Shown piece after piece: positions 32,581-43,809 of a stretch of 64,000 nucleotides of DNA (within the stretch, counting starts at the first letter, position 1; each line of letters opens with the position of its first letter). Made by a program: the position numbers and the translations under genes. The stretch comes from Apodospora peruviana (lineage: Eukaryota > Ascomycota > Sordariomycetes > Sordariales > Lasiosphaeriaceae): the NCBI GenBank assembly GCA_033439685.1, contig JAUEDM010000006.1:1922001-1986000 (forward strand), in the 5' to 3' direction. The notes under the pieces are model-generated. The model had not been told where the DNA came from. It saw only the letters and a list, made by a program, of their open reading frames with translations, and searched no databases.

Positions 32581-32637
32581 ATGTTTCGCGTCACCATGCC
32601 ACAGCAATGCGGGTACAAACTCATCAACGCGTGTTAG
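32581..32637 (+). promoter_or_regulatory. Upstream ORF overlapping the Ras-GEF start
   Basis: An ATG at 32581 opens an 18-codon frame that stops at TAG 32635-32637, past the proposed main start at 32607 and in a different frame. A ribosome that translates it would miss the main ATG, so it may dampen translation of the Ras-GEF. This holds only if the transcript includes this leader. Confidence 0.4.
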
Positions 32638-35600
32638 ACGACCGCGATCGCGACCGTGACCGCCTCCGAACCCAGTTTTCTACCCCATCGTCCACCTCGC
32701 CGTCACGGCCTCCGTCTGCCTCCCGCCACGTTGGCCCACCGATCGTAACCGAAGTCGTCCCATCCTGTCTTGTTTCGGAGGGCACTTTCCTCCTTGCCGA
32801 CAACGCGTCCCTCACAAGCGGCCGGGATTCTTTCTCGTTCATTGCTGACGACCCTTTCTTCCTCGCTTACGACAACCACGACGGTGCGCCAGACCATTTG
32901 ACAAGTACTGCTTCTCGCGATGATTCGAACCGGCCATCGTTTCCGCCTCGTAAAGAGTCTTTGAGTGACCGCAACCCAACGCCTTGGGTAAGTTTCTGGA
33001 TGTGGCACGGATTGTAGAGTGGTGTTGGATAGGCAAGAGAGGGATAAACGCAGATAGGGGCCGAGGAATATGGCTAACAAGTGACCCTCCAGTTCGAAAA
33101 ATCAAAGAAAACCATGGAGACGATCAACATCGCAGTCATTGGCGCAGACGGCGTCGGGAAGTCTGCCTTTATTCAGGGGGCTTTAAGGTTACCACGTCCA
33201 CCTAACTTGAATGTCACGGCCATACGGCAGGATATCGATGGTGTTCCCTACCTGGTTACCCTTGTTGAGCTCGACCTAGAAAACTTCGTCGATGTGAATT
33301 CGGACCTTCCGATACAATGGCCGAAACAAATAGGCGGCCATATGGTGCCCCGCATGGATGGTGCTTTAATTCTGTACGACGTCATGAACAGGGAGAGCAT
33401 ACGCGAGCTTCCCCCGACCATGTGTGAGTTGCCTTCACCTGGCTCTTGGAGCTCGACTGGCCTTGACCAAGCCATTCTAATCTTGTAGCTTCCCTCGCAA
33501 ACACGTCCCTCCCTACCGGCCTTGTTGCTACAAAATGCGATACCCCCGAGAACTTGCGCCAGCTGGAAACGGCGGGGATGGCATCCGCATTTCCCTCGTG
33601 TGCAATTCATTACAAAACCTCGTCAAATGTGCCCGGGAGTGCTCGCGAATGCCTCCAAACCATGTTAAGAGCCGCTGTGGCGAGCCGGCGAGGTAAGAAA
33701 CATTGGTGATTGAGTCTGTTAAATCGCATCACCTTTCTTGCTCTTTATCGGACTTTCATTTATCTAATTCACCGCTCACATGCCAATTATCTCATACATG
33801 CAAGGGTGGCCTTTTGTAACATCATACTGATTGGCATACAGGAGCGCCAGACAAGACTGAAGGGGCCATAGCACGAAGGAGAGCAGCGTCTACAGCTAAC
33901 CTCGATGCGCCCCCGGATACCATCAATGGGCGGCCAATTAGCCAACACAGTAAACACAGCAGGGCAAGCTCCGACTTTTCGCTCCTGCGAGGGTTTCCTC
34001 CCCCTCCCACAGACACGTATTACCGAGGCCAGCCCTCCAGGTCACCAAGGCCGGAATACCAAGTCCATGCCCCTTACAGCAGTCCGACTCTGAAACCCGA
34101 TGATTCGCAGGATGGCCCATCACAAACTGTGTCTAGCATGTTGCGGACGCCTGGGATCCGGCTTGATGGTGGAACTGAGTCATTCCTAGATATCGAGGAA
34201 TCCGACGCAGAATCATACCGGTATTCGGACGACATACCGATCCTGCAGCGCAACGATGAGAGCTTTATAGATAGACCGGCCAGGATGACAGGTGTAACCT
34301 TCGACGAACTCGTTGACAGGCTGCTAGCCCCGAAGATGACGAGAGCAGATAATAACTTTGCCGATATCTTTCTCTGTTTATACCGGAAATTCGCTGCACC
34401 AAGCACGCTATTGACATCGATAGTCACACGGCTGGACCGTATAAAAAACGACAGGACGATACAATTTCTGATCAAGGTGGAAACTCAGATGCGTATGATC
34501 GAAGTCGTGGCAAAATGGCTTTCACTATACCCCGGAGATTTTGCCCGGCCGCCAACAAGGAGAAAATTGGAGGAACTAATCCGGCAACTTTCAGCAGAAG
34601 CTGTTTTCTCGGCTGCCGCACAGCAGATGCGGGCGCATCTGGAGCAAAAAGTTGTCGAGGACGACGACACGGGGTGGGCTGAGTCCGATGATGTTGCGCA
34701 GGACGGGGCAACCACCGGCCAGGTCCCGGGAGGTGGAAAAGATGGCACAGGGCAGAGGCAAGGTGGGATTACCGACTCTATGGGCTTGCTCCGGCTGGAT
34801 GAGTCGAATTTGCCGGACCAGGGACGTCCCTCGCAAAGCTCCGAGACGTCAATGTCGGATCCGCATCGCATCCGCCCAACACCAGTACGGTTCCAGTTCC
34901 ACTCGTTCGAGGACTATGAACGTGAAGCAGCGACCATGGTGCCAACAGCAACATTACCCCTGAACAAGGTCCGCTATCACATATTCATGGACATCGAACC
35001 CGAAGACATTGCCGATGAGATCACACGCATCGACTGGGTCATGTTCAGCTCGATCCGCATCCGCGATATGGTGCGGCACGTTAGTCTGTCCCTGGAGCAG
35101 AAGGAAAAGTGCCGCAGCCTCAAGAACGTGAACCGCATGGTGGCGCACTTTAATCATGTAGCTAACTGGGTGGCCAACATGGTCTTGATCCGCGACAAGG
35201 CCAAGCACCGCGCTCCGTGCCTGGAGAAGTTCATGGTGGTGGCGCTCCGACTGCGTCAGCTCAACAACTATAACGGTCTCGCGGCCGTGCTGGCGGGGAT
35301 CAACGGCACGGCGATCCACCGCCTCGCACAGACGAGGGCGCTCATTTCCACCGAAATACAGAAGCGCTTTGCGCGCCTGGTGTTGCTGATGGGCACGCAA
35401 AAAAGCCACTTTGCCTACCGGCTTGCATGGGAGAACTCGCCCTTACCCAGGATTCCGTTCATGCCGCTGCACCGGCGTGACTTGGTGTCTGCTGAAGAGG
35501 GCAGCAGGACGTTTGTCGGGCCCAACAGCGACCGCGTGAACTGGAAGAAATTTGAGGTCCTGGGCGAGGTGTTGCTGCCGATTATGAAGAGTCAGGGTCA

Positions 35601-35845
35601 GCCTTATCCGAATTTGCATAGGCACGAGCTTGCTAGGGAGCTGATTTTGGATTGTCGAATTGATACCGACGAGGATGTGAGTATCTGCTTGCTGACCTGT
35701 CTTTGCTCTTCATCGATTATCCCTTGTTAAATTTAGCTAACGCTTCTCTGGTCAGGACTTATACCAGCTCAGTGTCCTCAAGGAGCCGAATTCGGGAAGT
35801 GCGGCAGAATCCAGCAGAAAGAAATTCCCTTGGTTACCAAAGTAA
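32607..35845 (+). CDS. Ras guanine-nucleotide exchange factor with an N-terminal degenerate GTPase domain
   Basis: Five exons, 32607-32987, 33093-33423, 33489-33692, 33842-35676 and 35756-35845, give 819 residues. Residues 1-127 are disordered. Residues ~135-290 form a small-GTPase-like domain with P-loop GADGVGKS at 144-151, a strand ALILYDVMNRESI, a G4-like TKCD at 252-255 and a G5-like KTSS. The DxxG motif of switch II is absent (DLEN in its place). After a Ser-rich linker come a Ras exchanger motif domain from about 456 (GVTFDELVDRLL) and a CDC25 catalytic domain at about 685-810 with NRMVAHFNHVANWV and RLRQLNNYNGLAAVLAGIN. The CDC25 domain swaps GDP for GTP on Ras-family proteins at membranes. 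The GTPase-like domain may serve regulation or partner binding. This architecture appears restricted to fungi as far as I know. Confidence 0.92.
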
Positions 35846-36276
35846 ACATGACCTGAACAATTGGACGGGATGTCCAATTTTAATTACAGGTGTAAGCACT
35901 GATGTCCTTACATCTCTCCGTTACACCACCACCGCTAGTTAAATATACCAGTTCTATGGAGTGAGTTGAAATGAGGTTGGTAGGGTCGGATCTAATGCAG
36001 TTAGTTATGCTGGGATGAGCAAAAGCCGGGCTGAAAACGAGGATGGATGAGTTGATAATAATTTCATCTAGATAGACTCTCAAAAGGTACTATAAGTGAA
36101 CCAAAAGCAGAATATTTGCAGTAATGAGAGCGAGATTACTGTTCAGACGGAGTTTCACTATTCTGCTCAACTCTATCTATCACAAGTACCAACGCGATCT
36201 AGGCTAATATCCATGATGTTTTCTGGTCCTTTCGCAGTCAAAAATATCGAACAAAGACAAGAGAATACCACCACTA
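35846..36276. other. AT-rich spacer between convergent genes
   Basis: No coding frame was recognised. The stretch lies between the Ras-GEF and RAD57 stops and contains several TAATTA-type tracts, as expected for 3' untranslated regions. Confidence 0.6.
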
Positions 36277-37881
36277 CTATCGTCTATCCTGGTCATCAAC
36301 GTTGTCATCTTGATCTTCACGTTTTGTATCAACCGCCTTGATCCCACCCATAGTCACCTCGAATTCAACCGCGTCAGCCACCCCAGGTCCAGATGGAGCA
36401 GCGTGTGGTGCAAACACAACCTTCATCCACCTCCGCCAGTGCCTCAGAGTCGGCACCCCGCGGCCGTCGTCTTCGTCATCCAGGCTGTGCCGGCTCTGTC
36501 CGTAGGCAGGGCGCTTGAGCAGGGCGATCCGCGAGGCAATCTGCGTGGACCAGACGAGGCCAAGCGACGGGGTCTTTAGGCCGTAATCAGCGTAGCGGTC
36601 GTCACCCCAGCCTGTGAACCAACGCTGCTGGTGGTCGAGGAGGAGCGCGGGCGGCGCGGGGGGTCCAATGTCCTCGTCGCCTGGGAAAGGTGGTGGCGGC
36701 GGCCTCATGGAAGCGAGTCTGTCCTCGTCGAAGGCGCTGGACGAGGGAGCGTCCACGAGGGAGGAAGAAGGGAGGAGATCTGGTAGTTTTGCAAACGAGA
36801 CCGGTTTGCTGCGTGTAGCTAGTGGACTCTCTTGCGTGCTCCTACCACCACCGCCGCCGCCGACAGCTACCGGAATGGTAGACTGTCCGAACGAGGAAGC
36901 AGAGGAGAAAGCGGGCGTCTTAAACCCCCCTCCTCCTCCAGGACCTCCGATGGAGAAGCGGTCGGCTACCTGGTTGGAGACCACCACGGCGAGATTATGC
37001 TTTTGCGCCAGCTCGCGCAGCTGCATGCCCAGACGAACGAGTTCGGTGCTGCGGGCGCCCATGTTAGACGCCTGCCCGCGAGCCGAGCGTTCGAATTCGG
37101 CCCGGTAGTTGGTGGCCACGCTGTCGAGCACGAGCAGGCCGATATTACGCCTCTCCACCTCGACGGGAACCTGGAAGGAGAGGATGTGGTCTTGGCTTTC
37201 CAGGTCAGGCGTGACCGTGCTGAAGATTTGGTCGAGCGAGGGTCTGGAGGCGGCGTCCATGGACCGGAAGAGGGGATTGGCGATCAGCATCTGTGAGAGG
37301 CGCTTGGTGGATAGGGCTGCTTCGGTGCTGATGTGCATAGCTGGACGGCCGATGCCGTGGGGTGGGGGCAGCTGTACGGCAAGGAGGAGAGTGAGCAGGA
37401 ACTGCGTCTTGCCGGCGCCTGACTCGCCGGTGATTTCGGTGACGTAGCCCGCTGGGATGCCGCCGCCGAGGGCGTGGTCAAGTGCTGCGTCCAGAGTGCT
37501 GATGGTCTGCCATTGGGCGGAAAGCGAGGCGGGAGTGTGTTTCAACGCCCTTCCGGACGGCTGTGTCACTCTTGGCTCGGGTCCGGGACCAGGGCCGGGA
37601 CCCGAACCAGATCCCGCGGGGCCAAGGCTGGGTTGGCGGAGTCGTGGTTCCGGATTTCCACCACGCGGGCTTAAGACGCCCAGATCGGCATGGAGGGCAG
37701 CCAGCACGGCGCCGCAGAGCCGCCTGACATCCAGCAGAGGCAGATGGGTGCGCTTCCCGATGTCGGCGGCGTCGAGGGTGAGCAGGTCGCTCGTTGTCAG
37801 GGCATTCCTCTCGAGGGCCGGGATCAGACTCGCATACTGGCCGACGGGGAACTGCGGCAAGATGCGTACGAGATCGGTCAT
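36277..37881 (-). CDS. RAD57: RAD57-like RecA/RAD51 paralogue
   Basis: A single exon encodes 534 residues starting at the ATG at 37881. An N-terminal helical domain (about 1-70, helix-hairpin-helix-like) is followed by a Gly/Pro repeat linker (about 90-108). The RecA core has Walker A GESGAGKT at 152-159 and Walker B LLVLDS at 249-254, then the VVVSNQVADRF segment. Near the C-terminus LGLVWSTQIASRIALLKR matches the Rad57/XRCC3 group. Rad57 acts with Rad55 to help Rad51 filaments form on single-stranded DNA during recombinational repair. A Gly/Pro/Ser-rich insertion of about 110 residues (about 320-430) makes the protein longer than the ~460-residue yeast protein. Other RAD51 paralogues are possible but fit less well. 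Confidence 0.85.
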   Translation of the reverse strand: MTDLVRILPQFPVGQYASLIPALERNALTTSDLLTLDAADIGKRTHLPLLDVRRLCGAVLAALHADLGVLSPRGGNPEPRLRQPSLGPAGSGSGPGPGPGPEPRVTQPSGRALKHTPASLSAQWQTISTLDAALDHALGGGIPAGYVTEITGESGAGKTQFLLTLLLAVQLPPPHGIGRPAMHISTEAALSTKRLSQMLIANPLFRSMDAASRPSLDQIFSTVTPDLESQDHILSFQVPVEVERRNIGLLVLDSVATNYRAEFERSARGQASNMGARSTELVRLGMQLRELAQKHNLAVVVSNQVADRFSIGGPGGGGGFKTPAFSSASSFGQSTIPVAVGGGGGGRSTQESPLATRSKPVSFAKLPDLLPSSSLVDAPSSSAFDEDRLASMRPPPPPFPGDEDIGPPAPPALLLDHQQRWFTGWGDDRYADYGLKTPSLGLVWSTQIASRIALLKRPAYGQSRHSLDDEDDGRGVPTLRHWRRWMKVVFAPHAAPSGPGVADAVEFEVTMGGIKAVDTKREDQDDNVDDQDRR

Positions 37882-38882
37882 GGAGATGCATCGGCAGGCT
37901 TGGGCACGTCCATTTGCCTGGGTAGGAAATCTGATTGATAGATAGATGATAAAATCCTCGAGGCTGTGGGTTGCTGTCGTTGTTGACTAACGGTACGGGT
38001 TATCAGTAGTGTGTCTGCGTGTGAGTTGTGGCTTTTGAAACGACTACAGGGCGACCAGTGAGAATTGTTTGTTGGAGTGAGTGGTGATTGGATGAGTGTT
38101 TGGTGGAGGAGAACATGCACTGTAACACCACACCCAGTGCCATTTGGGGTGGGATTTTCAGTGGGTTCCAATTGACACCATTGTCGACTTCGTTCCTTCC
38201 GCGCTCACTGACTTGAAGCTGAACAATGGATCCCGATCACTCCAATTCGGTTAGCAAACTTTGAGCTGTAGAATTGTCATAACTGCTCCGTCGACGTCGC
38301 GGTGCCAAACTTTCTTATCCCCCTCTTCATCGCAAGGCTCTGGGATTTGAAGGCTTGGGATCAACAGACCACCAGACCAGTCCAGACTCGAATTAGTCTT
38401 ATTTCCCGCAATGAAGACCAAGTTGAGCATCAGTTGAGCCTCGTTTGCAGGGCTCAAGATGCACACGACAAGGGTCCTTTCCGCGGCCAGCCTTTCTCGT
38501 GTTTGCATTTCCCTGCCGGTCCAGTTCAGCTCCTGCACGCCACAGTCTGGGCATCGGGTTCGAATTGGCCCGCCCAACCGCAATGCTGCTAAGGAATCAA
38601 TAATTCAGTATTTGCGGACCCTGGTCGTCGAGCTAGATGTGACATGATGGTGTGAGCAGGCCTCGAGAATCGAGATTGGGCATGCGCAAGCTTTTCGGGC
38701 TGTCCTATATTTGCGATGGCCGTCCCAGGGTCCCAGATCCCACGTTCCTAGCTTGCCGCTGACTGAGCTTCTCGTGTGCTCTTTCGACTCACTTTGAAGC
38801 TGTACCGTGATCTCGCCATCGTTACTTCAGTTGGGAGAACCAGTCGAGCTCGCCCTGCTCTCTCCTCCCACCAGCAGCAATC
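37882..38882. other. RAD57 promoter and leader of the surface-protein gene
   Basis: The two genes diverge from this 1-kb interval. A minus-strand frame at 38251-38583 (110 codons) lacks domains and is not supported. Nothing else coding was seen. Confidence 0.5.
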
Positions 38883-40375
38883 ATGGGCCTCCTTTCGGTC
38901 TATGGCGCCGCCACCCTCTTTGGTGCTGCCGTCCACGGCCTGGCTTTCCCCGAGCCGAGCGTGACGGGCACAGTTATCATCCCCTTGGATGCCCAGAGCC
39001 CGAAACCAACTGCTCCTCCTATGGGACATGAGCTCCTCAGACGTGCGGGCGGGAGCACGAACACAAGAAGCATTGTTGTGGCTCCGGACAACATATGCGG
39101 CTACTTCAGCGGACGGGAGGGTTGGTCTTGATCAAAATTATGGCTCCGAACTCCCTCAAGCTAACTATTGCTGAAAGGTGCGCCTCTATCATGCATTGGG
39201 ACGACGAATTCATGTGTGTTCGCAACATCCACGGGCATCAGTGCAGGCTTCGCCGGGTGCTGTGATGACGTCTCCTGCGGCGTTGTCATCACTTGCCTCG
39301 ATATGAATGACATGCTGACGAGCAGCAACTGTGACAATGGCTGTCTGATGGACACATTCACGCTGAAATGGTATATATCCATACTCCGGCATTGACATGA
39401 ACTTGGCAGGTTTATTAACGCGCATCCAGTACTTCGACGGCGAGACCATATTGCAATACACTTTCGTTCTTTGGGGGCATCACCGATTACTTCTGCAACT
39501 CGGTCAATATATCATCCCCGCAAGATGTCGAGACCACATATATTGGCCAGACCGACAGGTTTCTCTCCACAATGGTCATTACACTCGACGGCACAACGTC
39601 AGACATTTTCACGGATATTATCTCTTCCACCAAACCTGTTCCTTCCACCACGAAACCCGATCCCACCCCACCGCCAGTGTCGTCGACAGGTCCAGTGCCG
39701 CCACCCACAACTTCAGCAGTCTCTGGGAGTTCTTCCGCCCCGATCGGTCCCATTGTCGGAGGTGTTGTTGGTGGCGTTGCCGTTATCGGCTTGGTCGTTC
39801 TGGGCATCATATTTTTGATGAAGCGGAAATCTTCAGCGCCCGGAGGAGTGGCAGCAGCAGCAACACCAGGAGAGGGAGGACCATCACCACCTATCATGGC
39901 CGGTATGCCAATCATGCCTGGGCCTGGAAGCCCGCCGCCGCCAAACGACAACAAAACTGGACATCAACAAATGGTGGAGGCGTATACCGTTGTGACGCCT
40001 AATAATGGGCAGGGTTACCCGCAGCAGTATCAGCAGCAGCCACAGTTCCAGCAGCAATACTCCCCACCACAAGCCCAGGGCTACTTTGCGCCAGGCCAGC
40101 AGCAGGGCGGCTCGCCTGAGTACAACCGTCTCAGTATCGCGCAACCCGCCAGCCCCGTCTCCAGTCTGATATCCCAGCAACCGGGAACCTACCAGCACAT
40201 GTCGCAGCAAAGCTACTCTTCATCACCGCCGGGCGGCTCGCCATTCCAGCAAGGGGCGACAATGGGCAACGTACCACCACCGCAGCAACAACAGGAGGTG
40301 TATGAAGTCAGTGGCCATGGCATAGGAGGCGACCCCAATCCAGACCATCGCGGCCAGATACATCAGCTCCAATGA
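38883..40375 (+). CDS. Secreted-type cysteine-rich single-pass membrane protein with Gln/Pro-rich cytoplasmic tail
   Basis: Three exons, 38883-39120, 39178-39370 and 39430-40375 (57- and 59-nt introns), give 458 residues. A signal peptide covers about residues 1-21 (GLLSVYGAATLFGAAVHG). The outer domain (about 60-190) has many cysteines, including GCCDDVSCGVVITC and NCDNGC, and a Ser/Thr/Pro-rich mucin-like stalk follows (about 210-248). One membrane span lies at about 251-274 (VVGGVAVIGLVVLGIIFL), ended by the stop-transfer KRK. The 180-residue tail is Gln/Pro/Gly-rich. This layout resembles fungal wall-stress sensors and other surface sensors (WSC/Mid2-like), but the cysteine pattern is not clearly a WSC domain. 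The function is unknown; signalling or cell-wall contact is an inference. Confidence 0.82.
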
Positions 40376-41111
40376 TGAGGGGGCGGCAGGCAGCAATTTG
40401 GGAAGGATATGGGTTGGGCATTTCTTAAGAATTCGGTGTTCACATTTCGGGAAATCCAGATAGATAGAAAGGTATGATTACTAGCTCAAGCGCAGCAAAG
40501 CTTAACGGTTGTTCATAGGTAGTACCTAGTCCTAGGTGCTCTTAATTAGTATATGAATTATTCTACATGTCTGCTGAAATTTACATTCCTGTCAATGTTA
40601 ATCGCGTACGCCGATATCCAAATGACCTTGACAGCATATAAGGTAAAGTAAGGTGGTACCTTAGGTAGATATTGACGTCTCATACATAAGCTTGGCCAAA
40701 GCCGTCATGAGGTTTCGTTTATCGGTCACAAGCATATATATTCTCGGTGCTGATGCCGAACAAACCACTTTATATCAAACAAGCATATTGTAATCAATTT
40801 GTCTATAACTCGCTTGACTCTCGCTGCGCAGACAGCCAATATCGAAGCTAGGTATGTACGGGGTAAGTAAGCCAAGACACAGATATTGACACAACCACGC
40901 ACGCTCTATGAAATGAATTGCCAATATGCCTTGAACACGGTGGTAACATGTACACATGATAAAGACAGTTACATACAGCTGGACACCTAGCTAACCCCGA
41001 TTCATGTACAATTCTAATGGACCAAACAATAAGTCGCAAAGCAAAGCATATTCCAAAGATTGGTATAAACGACTTGCTGAATATAATAAGCAATAAACAG
41101 CGACTGCTTGC
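40376..41111. other. AT-rich spacer between convergent genes
   Basis: No frame of interest was seen. GGTACC-type and CCTAGG-type short palindromes occur near 40520-40665. The stretch holds the 3' ends of the surface-protein and carnitine acetyltransferase genes. Confidence 0.6.
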
Positions 41112-43809
41112 TCAATAGTCAATCAACCGCAACTTCTTGCCCACATTCCTATTCCTTGCCTGGACAGCAGCCCGCTCCGACGGTTTCGTCTCACCATTAT
41201 CCAAAGTCTCGCCACGGGCCTTGAGAGCCTGCAGCAGCATGCCGGCATCGAAAAATCCGTCTGATAGTCAAGTTAGCTTATCAAAATATTCGAGGGGGGT
41301 CGGGAATATCAGAACGTACACCCTCCCAACTCATCATCCTCACTCATCGTTATACTCTCCTCCGTCGGCGACACGCTCCCTGCCAGACTGCGCTGCGACT
41401 TGATTACCTCGTGGCCCGTAATCAACCGTCCTCTTAGCTTAGCACGATTCGTCGCCTTTGGCCTGCTCTCAATCTCCCTCGCGCGGGTCTGCTTGCTCGG
41501 TCCAATCGCCTTACGACCCGTTATGCGCAGAATTCGCCTAATCTCGAGCAAATAACTCTCTAGCGTATCCACAAACCTCCTGGTCTGACGGTGGCGCGAC
41601 GACACGCAAATTGAGATGCCCTCGTCCTTGATAATATAGCCGATTCCGAAGCCGTCCCCAGACACCGGCCCAAACCCAAACTGCCGCAGCGATGGATTAC
41701 CGCAGTTGGACGTCGACAAAATTGTCGTGTTCAACCTGTCCCAGCCTGCATCGGCAAAGATCAAAGGCATGCGGTGACTATTGTCGCGGTGACGCGAGTT
41801 GGTGCTGTCACCACGCTCCCGACCGACTTGTTCCACCCCGTCCACAGAAACCACCGAGTCCTTACCGGGGCTACCGACCGGGGAGCCACGCTCCGAGTTG
41901 CCGTCCACGGGGCTCGAGTATCCGTTGCTGCTCGCGCCACTGTCGCTTCTGCTGCTGCTACGATCCTCATCCACCATCCGCTGCCACAGTGAATAGAGGG
42001 CGTATAGATGTCTGTCGCAACCTTGGGCCTTGGCACACTCCTTGGTGTTCTGCGTATGTCGTTGGCATGCCTTTCGAAGAGCTTCAACTTTCTGGTCGGC
42101 CGGGTGGTCTGCCCAGAAGGTCTGCACGAAGCTCACCGACTCCTCCGATACAGTCCGGATCGCCTCAGTCCTCCCATGCAAATACATCTTTGTCATTGCC
42201 GGCTCGTAAGTGCACTCCACACGGCCATACAAGCCGTAGTATGCTGCCTGGAAAGCCATCTGCACAAAAGCATCCGGGGAGAATCCCATTTGTGTGATAA
42301 AATTCTTGCCGTAAGAGCTGAAATCGAGGGTCTGGAACTCGTTTTGCTCAATGAGATCCGCTAGCCGCGTCTCGGCGAAGCGTACGGCAATTCTCAGCTC
42401 CGGGATTAAATCCCACTCGAGCTTGTGCGGCGTCGTGTTCACATCCCCAAAGCTGTCCGGGTCGCGCTTTGAGGGATCCGGGCTGGTCGAAGCCCACAGA
42501 GTCGGCGCTTGGCCGTTGATGGTTCGCGCGAAGCGCAGAATCGTATCCGTGTAGAGGTCGCTCGCGAAACGCAGTACCGTGTGGCCGTCCACGCCCGTGT
42601 GCTCAAAGTTGATCCCGGCGCTTCCGTTTTTGCACACGATGATCTGGAGCTTGTCGTACCATCGGTTAGTACACGTGCCAATTTGCACTCCCTTCTCGAT
42701 TTCGCTAGTGCCACAAAGCATGTTCTGGCAGAGAGCAGCCGCGTTCGCAGGTTCGGTATAGTCCAGGCAAACGACAAAGAGAGCAGTATCAACAATGCTC
42801 AGACAGTCAGCGTTGTTTGAGCCCTCCTCCCTGGTCAAGACATCTCTCAGTCCTGACCATGTTTTCCTGTTCTCCGTACTAAGGACTCCAAGGGCACCCT
42901 TGGCAGCTTCGTGAATAGGGGTCTGCGCAGCGTCGTCGACGACGGTTTGCAAATTAATGGCAATATCCTTCTCGGTCATGATCAGGTCGGAATTATCGTC
43001 CAAGACGTCGAAATAGTAGAATTGGCCATGGCACATGACGACAATATGCTTCGAGTCAAGATCTTGTTCGATCTGGCAACCTGAATAGGTAGGAACTCGG
43101 GCAGTACCGAAAAGTCGGGAGTACTGATACATGTCGAGAGGGACTCCCCTGACCATGTCAGGTGGCAGCTCCTCTTTGCGTACGGCCCTCACAAACTCGA
43201 GGGCAGATACTACCAAGGATGCTGCCCGAGTGACTTGGTTGTTCCGGGCTGGTGTTGGGTCATCTTCGAGCAAGAAGAACGGGTTCAAATTGAGGACAAC
43301 CGGGTTGTCGAAGTTGAGGTACGAGTCGTACCCTTCATGAGGTCAGCAGAGCACAGCATGAAACGGGCTGCAGCGGGTGATAGAAATAACCTACAAAACT
43401 GCTCAATGTAGCTCGTCTGGCCCTCTGCATACTTCTTCAGCTTTTCGTTCAGTTCTGGCCCATCACCGTTGAGAAACTCCTGCACAGCCTGCTTTGTTTC
43501 CCTGTGCTCCCTCGCCGACTGGAGCGGCTTCAGGGCCTCCAAGTATTTCTGGCAAGTGCCTTCCAGCTCAGGGATGGGCAGCTTAGGGAGCTTATCCTGG
43601 TGGGCAAAAGTGACGCCCCCCTTTGGCTTATCGTCGCCGGCAGACATGGCTATGGTGTACTGACGGGCCTTTAAGGACGGACTGATGGTAGGCTTGGGGA
43701 TCGCTGGGTATTCCGGGATAGAACGAGGTGTGGCTGGAGTTGGCTCAGGTGTAGCGAGAGTCTCCCCAAGAGACCTTGGCAGGGTGAAGATGCGAACTTG
43801 GGTAGGCAT
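41112..43809 (-). CDS. Carnitine acetyltransferase (FacC/YAT2-like)
   Basis: Three exons on the minus strand, 43809-43395, 43332-41320 and 41260-41112 (62- and 59-nt introns), give 858 residues. The choline/carnitine acyltransferase fold starts near residue 70 (LPKLPIPELEGTCQKYLE). The catalytic His lies in the HTGVDG motif near 385, and LSTSNCGNPSLRQFGFGPV and DGFGIGYIIKDEGISICVSS mark the C-terminal lobe. The enzyme moves acetyl groups between CoA and carnitine, so acetyl units can cross membranes during growth on acetate or fatty acids. There is no peroxisomal C-terminal signal (ends LRLIDY). A Ser-rich insertion of about 65 residues (coded at ~41775-41972) interrupts the fold, as longer inserts do in yeast Yat2. 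FacC of Aspergillus, a cytosolic form, is the closest role by inference. The second join is chosen so that GYGFFDAG is in frame. Confidence 0.93.

Noticed and set aside
38251..38583. Minus-strand frame of 110 codons containing CPDC
   Set aside because: The single Cys pair is isolated, there is no domain, and it lies in the divergent promoter region.
38540..38600. GGTTCGAATT resembling a tRNA B box
   Set aside because: The flanking bases do not form a T stem and no full cloverleaf is possible.
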